Positions 8,492 through 17,780 of a DNA stretch of 42,727 bases are shown here, piece by piece. The notes beneath the pieces were generated by a model, which saw only the letters and a list, made by a program, of their open reading frames with translations, had not been told where the DNA came from and made no database searches. A program made the translations under genes and the position numbers. This stretch comes from Candidatus Obscuribacter sp. (GTDB taxonomy: Bacteria; Cyanobacteriota; Vampirovibrionia; Obscuribacterales; Obscuribacteraceae). Each line of letters opens with the position of its first letter. The stretch's first letter is position 1. Location of the stretch: contig JADYXQ010000128.1 of the NCBI GenBank assembly GCA_021772135.1, forward strand, positions 1-42,727, in the 5' to 3' direction.

Positions 8492-11164
8492 ATGTGCATA
8501 AAACATCACATGTCTGAGGGCACCGCAACGGTCGACCAGTCTTTCCGTTTGCCCAAGACAATCAAGCCACGTAACTACAGCATCGATCTCGTGCCCGACC
8601 TGACGAAATTCACTTTCGCCGGTTCGGTGGCCATTGAAGTCGATGTGATCGAGTCGACCAGCGTGGTCAAACTCAATGCAAAAGAACTGGAAATTTCCAC
8701 GTTCTTCGCCACCAATGCCGCCGGCACTCGCCTGGATGGCAAAGTATCGCTCGACGACGAAACCGAAATTGCCACCATCACTTTCGATGGCACTCTGGGC
8801 AAAGGCTCCTGGACGCTTTCGGCCACCTTCACGGGCATTCTCAACGACAAACTGAAGGGCTTCTACCGCTCTATTTGGACCGACGATAAGGGCAACAAGC
8901 ACACCATCGCCACCACTCAGTTCGAGTCCACCGATGCTCGCCGTGCTTTCCCTTGTTTCGACGAGCCTGAATTTAAGGCTACTTTCGATGTGGCTCTGAC
9001 CGTACCCGAAGAGCTCACCGCTCTCTCGAACGGCGCCATCATCAAGAGCGAAACCATAGGTGCCGGCCTCAAGCGCGTCACTTACGATCGCACCATGAAG
9101 ATGTCGACCTACCTGGTCTGCTTCTGCGTGGGCGAATTCGTCTCTTCCAAACCGGTAATGGTCAACGGCATCGAAACGCGCGTCTGGTGCGTTCCGGGTA
9201 AAGAGCACATGACGGAGTTCGCTCTGCGTGCCGCTGCCTTTGCCACGGACTACTACGAAAAGTATTTCGAAATCGATTATCCCGGCGGCAAGAAAATCGA
9301 CCACATCGCCATCCCCGATTTCGCATCGGGTGCCATGGAAAACCTCGGTCTGATTACCTACCGCGAAACCGCACTTTTGCTCAACGAAGAAACCGCCACT
9401 CACGCCGAACGCACTCGCGTTGCCGTTGTGGTGCTCCATGAGTTGGCGCACATGTGGTTCGGCGACCTTGTGACTATGAGCTGGTGGAACGGTTTGTGGC
9501 TGAACGAAAGTTTCGCTACATTCATGGAAAATCTCTGCCTCGACGCCTGGCAGCCCACCTGGAATGTCTGGGATGAATTTGGTCTGTCGCGCGCTGCCGC
9601 TTCGCGTGTAGATGCTCTCAAGAGCACTCACCCCATCGAATGCCCGGTCAATCACCCTGACGAAGCAGCTCAGCTCTTCGACGTGATTTCGTACGAAAAG
9701 GGCTGCTCGGTGCTCTATCAGATTCACCAGTACATCGGCGGCGAAACTTTCCGTCGCGGTATTGCCATTTATCTGAAAAAGCACAGCTACGGCAACACCG
9801 AAACGCACGACCTCTGGGACGCGCTGGAAGTGGCTTGCAAAGCCGCTGCCGTCGAAGCAAAATCAGACGTCGCCGAACCGGTACCGGTTCCAGTGCGCGA
9901 AATCATGGACCGCTGGGTCTTCACTGCCGGCCACCCTGTGGTTGAAGTGAAGAGCGGTGCTGATGCTGGTTCGCTTGAACTGACTCAGCGTCCGTTCAAG
10001 TTCTTGAACGATACAGCCGACAGTACACTGTGGCCAATCCCGGTCACCGTGCGGGCGAAAGTGGACGGCCAATCTGAGTTGATTGAACGCAAGTTCCTCA
10101 TGGACGGCAAGACCCACAGCGAAAAGCTTGGCACTAAAGTCGAGTGGGCTGTGGTCAACGCCGGCGGCTCAGGTTTCTACCGCGTCGTTTACGACAAGGC
10201 TCTGACCAGCTCACTGACGGCCAAGGTGATGGAGAATCTCTCTGCCATCGAACGCTTCAATCTGGTGAATGACGCCTGGGCTTGTGTGCGTGCCGGCATT
10301 CTGCCCACTCCCGATTACATCGAGATGGTCAAGCTGTTCGGCGCTGAAGAAGATCCCAATGTCTGGGCTATCATCACAAGCTCGCTCAGCCACCTGCACT
10401 CGCTCGTTAAAGACGAGCATCGCAAGGCGCTCTCGCAGGTGATTCACGCTCTGGTGAAGCCTGCTGCCGACCGTCTTGGTTTCATCGCCAAAGACGGCGA
10501 AACGGTGCAAAGTCGTCAGCTGCGCGGTTCGCTTATCGGCGTACTCGGCACCATTGGCGAAGACGCTCAAGTTCAGGCGAAAGCCAACGAGTTGTTTAGC
10601 GGCTGGAAAGTCGACAAGCAGTCGGTAGACAGCAATGTGGTGCCCGCCCTCGTCAGCATTCTCGCTCACAAGGGCGACGAAGCGCGTTACGACGAATTCT
10701 TCGCCCTTTCGCAAGCCGCTCAGTCGCCGCAAGAAGTGCAGCGTTTCCTCTTTGCGCTGGCGCGTTTCCGTGACAGCAACTTGCTCGGTAAAACTATCGA
10801 CAAGTGCTTGACCGACGACGTGCGCACGCAAGACGCGCCGTACCTGTACGCCAATGTGCTCGGCAACGAAGTGGCTGCCGCCGCCGCCTGGAAGTTCATG
10901 AAGGACAACTGGGCCGGCATGGTGGCACGCTATCCCGAAAATGGTGTCGTACGCATGTGCGGTGCTGTGGCCGGTCTCGACACACCTGAGCTGGAGGCGG
11001 AAGTGAAAGCTTTCTTCGCCGCCAATCAGGTGAAGAGCGGTGACATGGCTATCGCTCAGGCGCTCGAGCAGCTGCGCATCAACGTGCTCATGCGTGAGCG
11101 CGAGACCGGCCATTTGCAAAAGCATCTGGCGGCTAAAGACGAAGTGGCCATCGCCGCCAAGTAA
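8492..11164 (+). CDS. M1-family aminopeptidase, copy 1
   Basis: 890 residues. Zinc aminopeptidase of the PepN/ERAP group, which removes N-terminal residues from peptides. Order: N-terminal beta domain from about residue 17 (FRLPKTIKPRNYSIDLVPDL); DARRAFPCFDEPEFKATF; exopeptidase motif GAMEN at 280-284; zinc site HELAH at 316-320 with Glu339 in NESFATFME; the likely transition-state Tyr401 in SYEKGCSVL; then a long C-terminal ERAP1_C-type helical domain. No signal peptide, so probably cytoplasmic. The start at 8492 is preferred because the context AAAACTATGTG is repeated exactly at the start of the duplicate gene at 11348, although the AGGGG ribosome-binding site here is 12 bases away. Followed by a palindrome (11178-11203) and a terminator (11229-11263). 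Confidence 0.93.
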   Translation: MCIKHHMSEGTATVDQSFRLPKTIKPRNYSIDLVPDLTKFTFAGSVAIEVDVIESTSVVKLNAKELEISTFFATNAAGTRLDGKVSLDDETEIATITFDGTLGKGSWTLSATFTGILNDKLKGFYRSIWTDDKGNKHTIATTQFESTDARRAFPCFDEPEFKATFDVALTVPEELTALSNGAIIKSETIGAGLKRVTYDRTMKMSTYLVCFCVGEFVSSKPVMVNGIETRVWCVPGKEHMTEFALRAAAFATDYYEKYFEIDYPGGKKIDHIAIPDFASGAMENLGLITYRETALLLNEETATHAERTRVAVVVLHELAHMWFGDLVTMSWWNGLWLNESFATFMENLCLDAWQPTWNVWDEFGLSRAAASRVDALKSTHPIECPVNHPDEAAQLFDVISYEKGCSVLYQIHQYIGGETFRRGIAIYLKKHSYGNTETHDLWDALEVACKAAAVEAKSDVAEPVPVPVREIMDRWVFTAGHPVVEVKSGADAGSLELTQRPFKFLNDTADSTLWPIPVTVRAKVDGQSELIERKFLMDGKTHSEKLGTKVEWAVVNAGGSGFYRVVYDKALTSSLTAKVMENLSAIERFNLVNDAWACVRAGILPTPDYIEMVKLFGAEEDPNVWAIITSSLSHLHSLVKDEHRKALSQVIHALVKPAADRLGFIAKDGETVQSRQLRGSLIGVLGTIGEDAQVQAKANELFSGWKVDKQSVDSNVVPALVSILAHKGDEARYDEFFALSQAAQSPQEVQRFLFALARFRDSNLLGKTIDKCLTDDVRTQDAPYLYANVLGNEVAAAAAWKFMKDNWAGMVARYPENGVVRMCGAVAGLDTPELEAEVKAFFAANQVKSGDMAIAQALEQLRINVLMRERETGHLQKHLAAKDEVAIAAK

Positions 11165-11177
11165 GCAGCGCTGTTAA

Positions 11178-11203
11178 AAACTGAAACGATAACGTTTCAG
11201 TTT
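11178..11203. repeat. TGAAACG/CGTTTCA palindrome, copy 1
   Basis: Perfect 11-bp arms AAACTGAAACG (11178-11188) and CGTTTCAGTTT (11193-11203) around ATAA, starting 14 bases after the stop of the M1 copy 1 gene. The minus-strand reading ends in a T-run. Two more copies of the same core occur at 21283-21314 and 21339-21362. Confidence 0.75.
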
Positions 11204-11228
11204 CGAGTCAAGTCAAATCAACAAGAAC

Positions 11229-11263
11229 GAGGGGTGGACGAAAGTTCATCCCTCTTTTCTTTG
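11229..11263 (+). terminator. Intrinsic terminator of M1 aminopeptidase copy 1
   Basis: GAGGGGTGGAC (11229-11239) pairs with GTTCATCCCTC (11244-11254) with two G-U pairs across a GAAA tetraloop, followed by TTTTCTTTG. A textbook Rho-independent terminator separating the two aminopeptidase genes, so copy 2 needs its own promoter or read-through. Confidence 0.9.
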
Positions 11264-11347
11264 TTCTTTCTTTCATCCGCGCATAATAACGTGAGAATCC
11301 TCTTGCGTTGGACTGCGCTTCAAGCAAAAGATCAACTGGAGAAAACT

Positions 11348-14224
11348 ATGTGTAAATTACGCAATTGCTCGCATCTGGGCGGGTTCAAGGGTCTCGGCCT
11401 TAAGGGCCTGAGCGAAGCCATGGCGACCACCTCGCCGACGGTTCCGACGGGCAGCATGTATCGCTTGCCCCGCAATGTCTGGCCGCTTCACTACGACCTC
11501 GAACTCACTCCCGATTTCGAGAAGCTCACCTTCTTCGGCAGCGTCGCCATCGACATCGATGTGCGCCCGTCCAATCAAGGAGAAGGAGGCGTGTCGTCAA
11601 TCACTCTCAACGCCAATCATCTGACCATAGGTGAGGCTACGGCGGTTGACCCGAGCGGCACTGTGCTCAACGGCACGGTCACCCTCGACAGCAAACTGCA
11701 GCGTGCCACCATCAGCTTCGCTGGTGTGCTCGGTGCAGGCAAATGGAAGCTCAAGATGGGCTTCGCCGGCGAGCTCAATGACGAACTCAAGGGTTTCTAT
11801 CGCTCCGTCTGGACCGACGACGCAGGCAAAGACCACGTCATTGCCACCACTCAGTTCGAAGCCACCGACGCCCGTCGCGCCTTCCCCTGCTTTGACGAGC
11901 CGGAGATGAAGGCAACGTTCGCCGTGGCCATGAACATTCCGCACGACTACACCGCTCTGTCGGCCATGTCGGTGGAAAGCATCGCCACCATGAGCGTCAG
12001 TGCCCCGGCCGGCCTACAGGGCTTGCATGGCACGCACTCGGATGGTACTGGTACCAGCGATGGTGACCATGGCCAGCTGCTCAAGCGCGTGCAGTTCGCC
12101 ACCACTCCGCTGATGTCCACCTACTACCTGGCTTTCATGGCCGGTGAGCTGGAAAGCGGCGGCACCGTGGAAGTGAACGGCAAGAAGCTCGGTTTCTACT
12201 CGACCCCGGGTAAGAGCCATCAGCTGGCTTTCGCCAAGCAGATCGCAGCGTTCTCGCTGAGCACCTACGAGTCGTATTTCGGCATCCCGTATTACGGCGG
12301 CGACAAGATCGACTTCATCGCCGTGCCCGACTTCGCGGCCGGCGCCATGGAGAACCTCGGTTGCATCATCTACCGTGAGACCGACCTGCTGGCCGACGAG
12401 AAGACCGCCACCCAGGGCGAGCTCGAGCGTGTTGCCCACGTGGTGGCACACGAGCTGGCGCACATGTGGTTCGGTGACTACACCACCATGAAGTGGTGGA
12501 ACGGTCTGTGGTTGAACGAGAGTTTCGCCACCTACATGGAGAACAAGGTCGTCGACATGTGGAAGCCGGAATGGCACACGTGGGACAGCTTTGCCGGGTC
12601 GCGGGCCAGTGCCTTCGGTCTGGACCAGCTCAATTCCACCCACGCCATCGAAGTGCCGGTGGAAAACCCCTTCCAGATCGATGAAATCTTCGACCTGATC
12701 TCTTACGAGAAGGGATGCTCTGTTCTGCGCATGCTCGAGCAGTACATCGGCGCCGACGCCTTCCAGCGCGGTGTGCAAATTTACTTGAGCAAGCACGGTC
12801 TCTCGAACACCGAGACCTACGACCTCTGGGACGCCCTGGAAGCCGGCTGCCACGAACTCAAGGTCAACGTGCCTGTGCGTACGCTCATGGACAAGTGGGT
12901 GTTCACCAGCGGTCACCCGGTGGTGTCCGTTTCGGAAAGCTCCATGCCTGGTTTCATCGACCTGGCGCAGAGCGAGTTCAAAGTGCTGCGCGAATCGGAC
13001 AATGTATCTGCTTCGCTCTGGCCCATCCCCGTTGTGCTCCGCGCCAAGACCCGTAAGGGAGTGGTGGAGCAGAAGTTCATTTTCGGCGAGCGTCAGCAGA
13101 CCGTTTATGTGGGCGAAGGCGTAGAGTGGGTGGTGGTCAATGCCGGTGGCAATGGCTTCTACCGCGTCAACTACTCGGAAGCTCTGGTGAAGGGTATCCT
13201 GGCCAACAAGCAGACGGTGATGACCGAGGTCGATCGCTACAACCTGCTCAACGACAGCTGGTCGCTGGTACGCGCACGGCTGGTTTCTCTGGTGGATTAC
13301 CTGAAGTTGGTGGAGCATTTCACTGACGAGACGGATCCGCAGATCTGGAGCAAGATCATCGGTTCGCTCAACTACGTTCACAGCGTGGTGGAAGGACCGG
13401 CACGTGCGGCTGTGGAAAACAAGCTGCGCCATCTGCTCAAGCCGCTCCTGAAGCGGCTTGGCTTCGTCACCCAGCCTGGTGAGTCGGTCAAGGTGACCGA
13501 TTTGCGAATCAGCGTGATTTCGGCCCTCGGTACCACAGCCAAGCACAAGTCGGTGATCGCTAAGGCGAAGGAAATGTACGCGGCCTGGAAGGTGGATCCG
13601 ACCTCGGTGGACAGCAATGTCTTCTCAGCGATGGTCTATGTTCTGGCCGAAAGCGGCGATGAAGAGCTCTACAAGGAGTTCAACGCGCTGCGCCTCAAGG
13701 CTCCGACGCCGCAGGATACCGAAAGGTTCATGTACGCGTTGACCAGCTTCACTCCGAAGGAGTTGGTGGCCGCCAACATCGCTCTGGCTCTCAGTGGTGA
13801 ACTGCGCGTGCAGGACGGCGCCTACTTCCTGGCCAGCTTGCTTGGCAACGAAGATGGTGCTCAGGCTGCCTGGGATGCCATCAAGGCGAACTGGGAGAAG
13901 ATCAACACCATGTGGCCGGCGCACTCTGTGTCTGCCATCTTCGGTTACCTCTCTTCGCTCGACAGCGTTGAGCAGGAAGTCGACGTCAAGGCTTTCTTCG
14001 CCGCTCACCCGGTGGAAGGCGGTCAGATGAAGTTGACCCAGGGTCTGGAAAAGCTGCGCATTAATGTGCTGCTGCGCCAGACTGTCGACCACAAAGTGAT
14101 GCAGCATTTGCTGCCCACCGCAACCGAGACCTGCGTCGCTCCAAACCCGGTGGAAACCGGTGAGGTTGCGGCGCCAGTACAGATCGCTTCTGTTCCGGAT
14201 GCTACCGGTCACAGCGGCGAGTAA
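11348..14224 (+). CDS. M1-family aminopeptidase, copy 2
   Basis: 958 residues, a diverged tandem duplicate of the gene at 8492. Start at 11348 has GGAG 7 bases upstream. It begins MCKLRNCSH, and the conserved fold starts near residue 38 (YRLPRNVWPLHYDLEL). GAMEN is at 332-336, HELAH at 368-372, the zinc Glu391 in NESFATYME, and Tyr453 in SYEKGCSVL, so all catalytic elements are kept. Differences from copy 1: about 35 extra N-terminal residues, a Gly/Ser/Thr-rich insert of about 25 residues near position 220 (LHGTHSDGTGTSDGDHG), and a C-terminal Pro/Ala/Val/Thr-rich tail of some 30 residues. Third codon positions are markedly richer in G and C than in copy 1. Different peptide specificity from copy 1 is likely but unproven. 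Confidence 0.93.
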   Translation: MCKLRNCSHLGGFKGLGLKGLSEAMATTSPTVPTGSMYRLPRNVWPLHYDLELTPDFEKLTFFGSVAIDIDVRPSNQGEGGVSSITLNANHLTIGEATAVDPSGTVLNGTVTLDSKLQRATISFAGVLGAGKWKLKMGFAGELNDELKGFYRSVWTDDAGKDHVIATTQFEATDARRAFPCFDEPEMKATFAVAMNIPHDYTALSAMSVESIATMSVSAPAGLQGLHGTHSDGTGTSDGDHGQLLKRVQFATTPLMSTYYLAFMAGELESGGTVEVNGKKLGFYSTPGKSHQLAFAKQIAAFSLSTYESYFGIPYYGGDKIDFIAVPDFAAGAMENLGCIIYRETDLLADEKTATQGELERVAHVVAHELAHMWFGDYTTMKWWNGLWLNESFATYMENKVVDMWKPEWHTWDSFAGSRASAFGLDQLNSTHAIEVPVENPFQIDEIFDLISYEKGCSVLRMLEQYIGADAFQRGVQIYLSKHGLSNTETYDLWDALEAGCHELKVNVPVRTLMDKWVFTSGHPVVSVSESSMPGFIDLAQSEFKVLRESDNVSASLWPIPVVLRAKTRKGVVEQKFIFGERQQTVYVGEGVEWVVVNAGGNGFYRVNYSEALVKGILANKQTVMTEVDRYNLLNDSWSLVRARLVSLVDYLKLVEHFTDETDPQIWSKIIGSLNYVHSVVEGPARAAVENKLRHLLKPLLKRLGFVTQPGESVKVTDLRISVISALGTTAKHKSVIAKAKEMYAAWKVDPTSVDSNVFSAMVYVLAESGDEELYKEFNALRLKAPTPQDTERFMYALTSFTPKELVAANIALALSGELRVQDGAYFLASLLGNEDGAQAAWDAIKANWEKINTMWPAHSVSAIFGYLSSLDSVEQEVDVKAFFAAHPVEGGQMKLTQGLEKLRINVLLRQTVDHKVMQHLLPTATETCVAPNPVETGEVAAPVQIASVPDATGHSGE

Positions 14225-14315
14225 AGTACGGAAGAAAGTCTATGGTATTGGGGATGGTGGCAGGCTAAGTCACGTGTAGTCACGTTAGGTCAACACAACA
14301 ACAACATAAGTCTCA

Positions 14316-14363
14316 GGGCTGTCCGGTGATTCTCGCAAGAGAAAAGCCGGGCAGCCCTTGTCT
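14316..14363 (+). terminator. Intrinsic terminator of M1 aminopeptidase copy 2
   Basis: Outer arms GGGCTGTCCGG (14316-14326) and CCGGGCAGCCC (14347-14357) with one G-U pair. The inner arm TTCTC/GAGAA (14330-14343) closes on a GCAA tetraloop. TTGTCTTTC follows. It lies 92 bases past the stop. Confidence 0.85.
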
Positions 14364-14391
14364 TTCACAAGTCTCAAAACCATTAAGTGCA

Positions 14392-14427
14392 ACCGGGCAA
14401 CACTTGAAAAAGCGAGCTTGGCCCGGT
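14392..14427 (+). promoter_or_regulatory. 5' leader hairpin before the glutamate synthase-like gene
   Basis: ACCGGGC (14392-14398) pairs perfectly with GCCCGGT (14421-14427); a small AAGC/GCTT stem lies in the loop. It ends 3 bases before an A-run and the AAGGA ribosome-binding site of the gene at 14444. It could stabilise the transcript or tune initiation. Confidence 0.4.
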
Positions 14428-14443
14428 CACAAAAAAAGGATAT

Positions 14444-16531
14444 ATGATCATGTTCTGGATAATTTTCACCGCGCTCTCAGCGCTCTTAGGTGGGCTTGCC
14501 GGCTGGTCCCTGGGTGGACAACCGTCGGCTCTCGCCTTCACCATCGTTGGTGCCTTCGTTGCTGTCGGCATTCGCGATCTGACAAACCACAAGCACGCCA
14601 TCATGGCTGTGACTGTGCTCGCATGTACTCTAGGCTGCTATTTCGGCGGCCTCGAATTTGGTCTCGTATCCGCTTTGCTGGCATTCCCTTTGCAGATTGC
14701 CGCAGCGGAATTCACTCAGAGGCAGAGCCCCTTTCTGCCTCTTTCACTGGCAACGACATTTCTTGCCTGGTGGACGGGTTGGCATTTTGTCAGCCCCATG
14801 GCCGGCTTGATTTTCGCTCTGCTGGGTTTTCTCACCATCGTGGCCGCGCATGATTTCATCATCCAGCGCAGTCATACAATCAGGCGCAACTTCCCTCTGC
14901 TCGGGTGGTTTCGTTACGGCTTCGAACTAATTGGCGATGAACTTCGTCAGTACTGGTTCATGAGCGACACCGAAGAGCGGCCCTACAACCGGGTTACTCG
15001 CCGGTATATCTACCGCTCGGCCAAAGGCATCAACAACAACCTGGGTTTCGGTTCGCAGCGCGGTTATCGCGACGTGGGCGAAATTCACATGTTGCCTTCC
15101 ATGTTTCCCATCTCCGATTCGGAACGTGTGGGCAACCGGCTGCCTGGGCTAATAATCGGACCGAAGAGGCGCACGCCCTATGAGTGTCCGTGGCCGATCA
15201 ATATCTCTGGCATGAGCTGGGGAGCGCTTTCGGAAGAAGCGGTGCGCGCACTGGCCAGCGGCGCCAAGGTGGCCAACATTCACATGCTTACCGGTGAAGG
15301 CGGCCTGACACCCTTTCACTTGAACGGCGTGGACACCAGGCCGGACAGCTACGAACGCATCAGCCACCAGCTCAAGCGCATCGGTCAGTTTTGCAGCTTC
15401 GGCCTCTACAAAGCCGGCGTCGCCCCGCAAGGTCGCATGGTCGGTGGTGGTCGCATTATCATGCAGATTGGCCCGGCCAAGTTCGGCTTTCGCAAGTCGA
15501 CCACTCGGGCCATGGCTGAGAAATTGCTGCGCACCGTATATAGTGTCGGCGGCAACCCTCCGGACGAACCGTTCACCATGCTCGACCTCGACAAGGTGAG
15601 AAAGACGGCGGATAGTCCTCAGATCGTGGGCTTCGAACTTAAACTGGCTCAAGGTGCCAAGCCTGGTCAGGGTGGTAAGTTGCCCAAAGAAAAGATCACG
15701 CCCCAACTGGCTGAGTGGCGCGGCATCCCCATGGGCGAAGACTGCTATTCGCCTAATTCGTGGGATGAGTTCCACGATGTGCCTTCGCTCTTCCGCTTCG
15801 TCACCATGATGCAAGAGCTGACCGGAAAACCGGTTGGTATCAAGATTGTAGTCGGCAACGAAGACCCGCTTCGCGAGATTGCGCAGCACATGAAAGAGAC
15901 CGGCGAAGCACCCGACTTCATCACCATCGATGGTGGCGAGGGTGGAACTGGTGCAGCTCCGGTAGCTCTGGCGGATCGCATGGGCATGCCCATTCTGCAC
16001 GCCATTCCTATCGTCGACACTATCTTGCGCGAGTTCGGTGTGCGCGATGAAACGATCTTGATCGCCTCTGGCCAAATAGCCAAAGGTGACGACGTCGCCA
16101 TCGCCATTGCCATGGGCGCAGATATGGTCAACATCGGTCGCGGCAACTTGATTGCCGAAGGTTGCATCATGGCGCTGCGTTGCCATACCAACCACTGCCC
16201 AGCCGGCATTACCACTCAAGACCCGCGCTTGCGTCGTGGTTTTGATCCGCAAGACAAGTACGTCAAGGTGGCCAATTACAACATGGTGCTGCAGCGAGAG
16301 TTGCTCATGTTCCTCAAGTCGGCCGGCGTGCGCACCCCCTGGGAGCTCACCCGCGCTCATTTGTCGGTTGTAACGTCGCCTATGGTGGAAGAGCGGATGG
16401 ACAAGCTTCATCCCTATCCGGACGGCTCAAACGGCAAGCGCAGCCCGAAGCTGGGAGCAATCCCGGCTGACGACGCCAATAACATTGATCGCTTCGGTCC
16501 GAAGTTGATCAAGATCGGCAACGCTCACTAG
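14444..16531 (+). CDS. Membrane-anchored FMN-binding glutamate synthase-like protein
   Basis: 695 residues. The C-terminal 500 are the FMN-binding glutamate synthase domain (GltB central region): GMSWGALSEEAVRAL, GEGGLTPFH, the FMN/substrate core ITIDGGEGGTGAAP, and the Cys cluster CIMALRCHTNHCPAG, which matches the 3Fe-4S ligands of GltB. The glutaminase domain of full glutamate synthase is absent, as in the stand-alone 'glutamate synthase family' proteins whose real substrate is unclear. Residues 1-150 hold about five hydrophobic segments, more than the one or two usual for this group, so the enzyme is membrane-bound. The start ATG at 14444 follows AAGGATAT; a second ATG two codons later is possible. 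Preceded by a leader hairpin and followed closely by the membrane protein gene at 16632. Confidence 0.85.
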   Translation: MIMFWIIFTALSALLGGLAGWSLGGQPSALAFTIVGAFVAVGIRDLTNHKHAIMAVTVLACTLGCYFGGLEFGLVSALLAFPLQIAAAEFTQRQSPFLPLSLATTFLAWWTGWHFVSPMAGLIFALLGFLTIVAAHDFIIQRSHTIRRNFPLLGWFRYGFELIGDELRQYWFMSDTEERPYNRVTRRYIYRSAKGINNNLGFGSQRGYRDVGEIHMLPSMFPISDSERVGNRLPGLIIGPKRRTPYECPWPINISGMSWGALSEEAVRALASGAKVANIHMLTGEGGLTPFHLNGVDTRPDSYERISHQLKRIGQFCSFGLYKAGVAPQGRMVGGGRIIMQIGPAKFGFRKSTTRAMAEKLLRTVYSVGGNPPDEPFTMLDLDKVRKTADSPQIVGFELKLAQGAKPGQGGKLPKEKITPQLAEWRGIPMGEDCYSPNSWDEFHDVPSLFRFVTMMQELTGKPVGIKIVVGNEDPLREIAQHMKETGEAPDFITIDGGEGGTGAAPVALADRMGMPILHAIPIVDTILREFGVRDETILIASGQIAKGDDVAIAIAMGADMVNIGRGNLIAEGCIMALRCHTNHCPAGITTQDPRLRRGFDPQDKYVKVANYNMVLQRELLMFLKSAGVRTPWELTRAHLSVVTSPMVEERMDKLHPYPDGSNGKRSPKLGAIPADDANNIDRFGPKLIKIGNAH

Positions 16532-16558
16532 TCACCAATGGTTCTAACCAAACCTGAT

Positions 16559-16602
16559 GGGGCTGTCAGTGCAATCTCAAAGCGAGATTGGCTGGCAGCC
16601 CC
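16559..16602 (+). promoter_or_regulatory. Two-tier hairpin between 14444 and 16632 genes
   Basis: GGGGCTGTCAG (16559-16569) pairs with CTGGCAGCCCC (16592-16602) with one G-U, and CAATCTC (16572-16578) pairs with GAGATTG (16584-16590). No T-run follows, so it is probably not a simple terminator. It ends just before the GAGGG ribosome-binding site of the next gene, much like the leader hairpin at 14392. Confidence 0.45.
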
Positions 16603-16631
16603 AGCTCAGGTCCCTAATGAGGGAATATTAT

Positions 16632-17633
16632 ATGACCCTAAAAACAATCTATTTTCTCATCACCTGCGCGCCTCTGGTCTGTTGTTTGCTCTGTCTTCTG
16701 GCGGCGAGAAAAAATCTTCGTTTGCTGGAGAGCCACTGTTCAAGCCCGGTGCCTACGTTGCAGCAAAGCAATGCGCTGACGGCCTTCCAAAATCAAATCA
16801 ACAACTACAAGAAGGCCATTGCCGGCTGCGGATTTTTAGCTTCGTGTTGCATCGTCGCCACCATTTTTTGCCTGCTAATTGTGCTGGAAGCTTCCTTCAC
16901 TGTGCGGTTGGCAATTTTCGGGGTGGTGGCTATTTTTACACTGGCGCGCATTACAACCGGTGATCGCATCAAACAACGGCTGGAGGGAATTTTCGCAGAG
17001 CGTCCTGAGCTGCAACGCTTCGAAACTTTTGCGAAGCTGGAAAAGCTGCGGCTCCACACTCCGTATGCTCCTTCCAACTGCCCCCGCGGCTCGATGGATC
17101 AACCGGCTCTCATTCTCGAAACCAACATGGCCGCCGCTGCGCCACTGTCACACGCCGAAGCCGTGATGCTGTCAAAGGCTCACCAGGACTCGCTGCACGA
17201 CACCACTCTAAGCATCGGCGAACCAATGCTGGTGATTTTCAAAGGCAAAAACAAACAAGTAAAAGCTTTTGTGGCAGCTTGCGATCTGGTCTGGCCGACA
17301 GTGGAGGAATCGTCTGAAGACGGCATCGTCACGGGCACTGCCGGTCGAGTTTACATCAGTGAATACAACTTTAGCGGGGCCAAAATCGGTCACATCGACC
17401 GTGTCGCTTTTCCGCAAGACAGCGAAAAAGCTTCGCTGAAGAATGATTTTCTCACCCATGGTTGGATTGCCACAAAAGACCGAGCACATATTCTGCTTAG
17501 CCTTTTGACGTGGCTCTCCGACGATGATCGTGCCCTTCTTTATGAGCTGATTAATCCGGGTCGGCCATTCCCTCAAGACTGGTTGGAAACGGCAGTTAGC
17601 CGTGGCAGCTGGCAGGACGCAGAGCGTTCATAA
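16632..17633 (+). CDS. Hypothetical membrane protein
   Basis: 333 residues; family not recognised. Start at 16632 has GAGGG 8 bases upstream. One hydrophobic segment at about residues 5-23 (IYFLITCAPLVCCLLCLLA) and a pair of segments around residues 62-100 (CGFLASCCIVATIFCLLIV and an adjoining stretch) give two or three membrane spans, followed by a soluble domain of about 220 residues with no motif I know. Cys residues cluster in the membrane part. It lies 100 bases after the glutamate synthase-like gene in the same orientation and may share its transcript. Confidence 0.7.
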   Translation: MTLKTIYFLITCAPLVCCLLCLLAARKNLRLLESHCSSPVPTLQQSNALTAFQNQINNYKKAIAGCGFLASCCIVATIFCLLIVLEASFTVRLAIFGVVAIFTLARITTGDRIKQRLEGIFAERPELQRFETFAKLEKLRLHTPYAPSNCPRGSMDQPALILETNMAAAAPLSHAEAVMLSKAHQDSLHDTTLSIGEPMLVIFKGKNKQVKAFVAACDLVWPTVEESSEDGIVTGTAGRVYISEYNFSGAKIGHIDRVAFPQDSEKASLKNDFLTHGWIATKDRAHILLSLLTWLSDDDRALLYELINPGRPFPQDWLETAVSRGSWQDAERS

Positions 17634-17780
17634 CCAAAACTTTTAAACACGGGAATATTTTGATGGCCTTACCTGCCCATTTAACGCAGCCAAAGCTTAA
17701 AAGCTTGGCTCCACCGTTACTTGGGTTTTTTGCTGAATATACTATCTTATACAGTGTCCTACCCCAAAAATGGAGGTTTT

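Noticed and set aside
8447..9808. 453-residue minus-strand ORF opposite M1 copy 1
   Set aside because: Antisense to conserved catalytic motifs; no domain pattern of its own.
11178..11203. LacI/CcpA-type operator reading of the TGAAACG palindrome
   Set aside because: Catabolite-type sites centre on a single CG, whereas here two CG steps are four bases apart and the arms covary, which fits a hairpin or repeat better.
12014..13546. 510-residue minus-strand ORF opposite M1 copy 2
   Set aside because: Same reason; composition is that of the reverse complement of the aminopeptidase.
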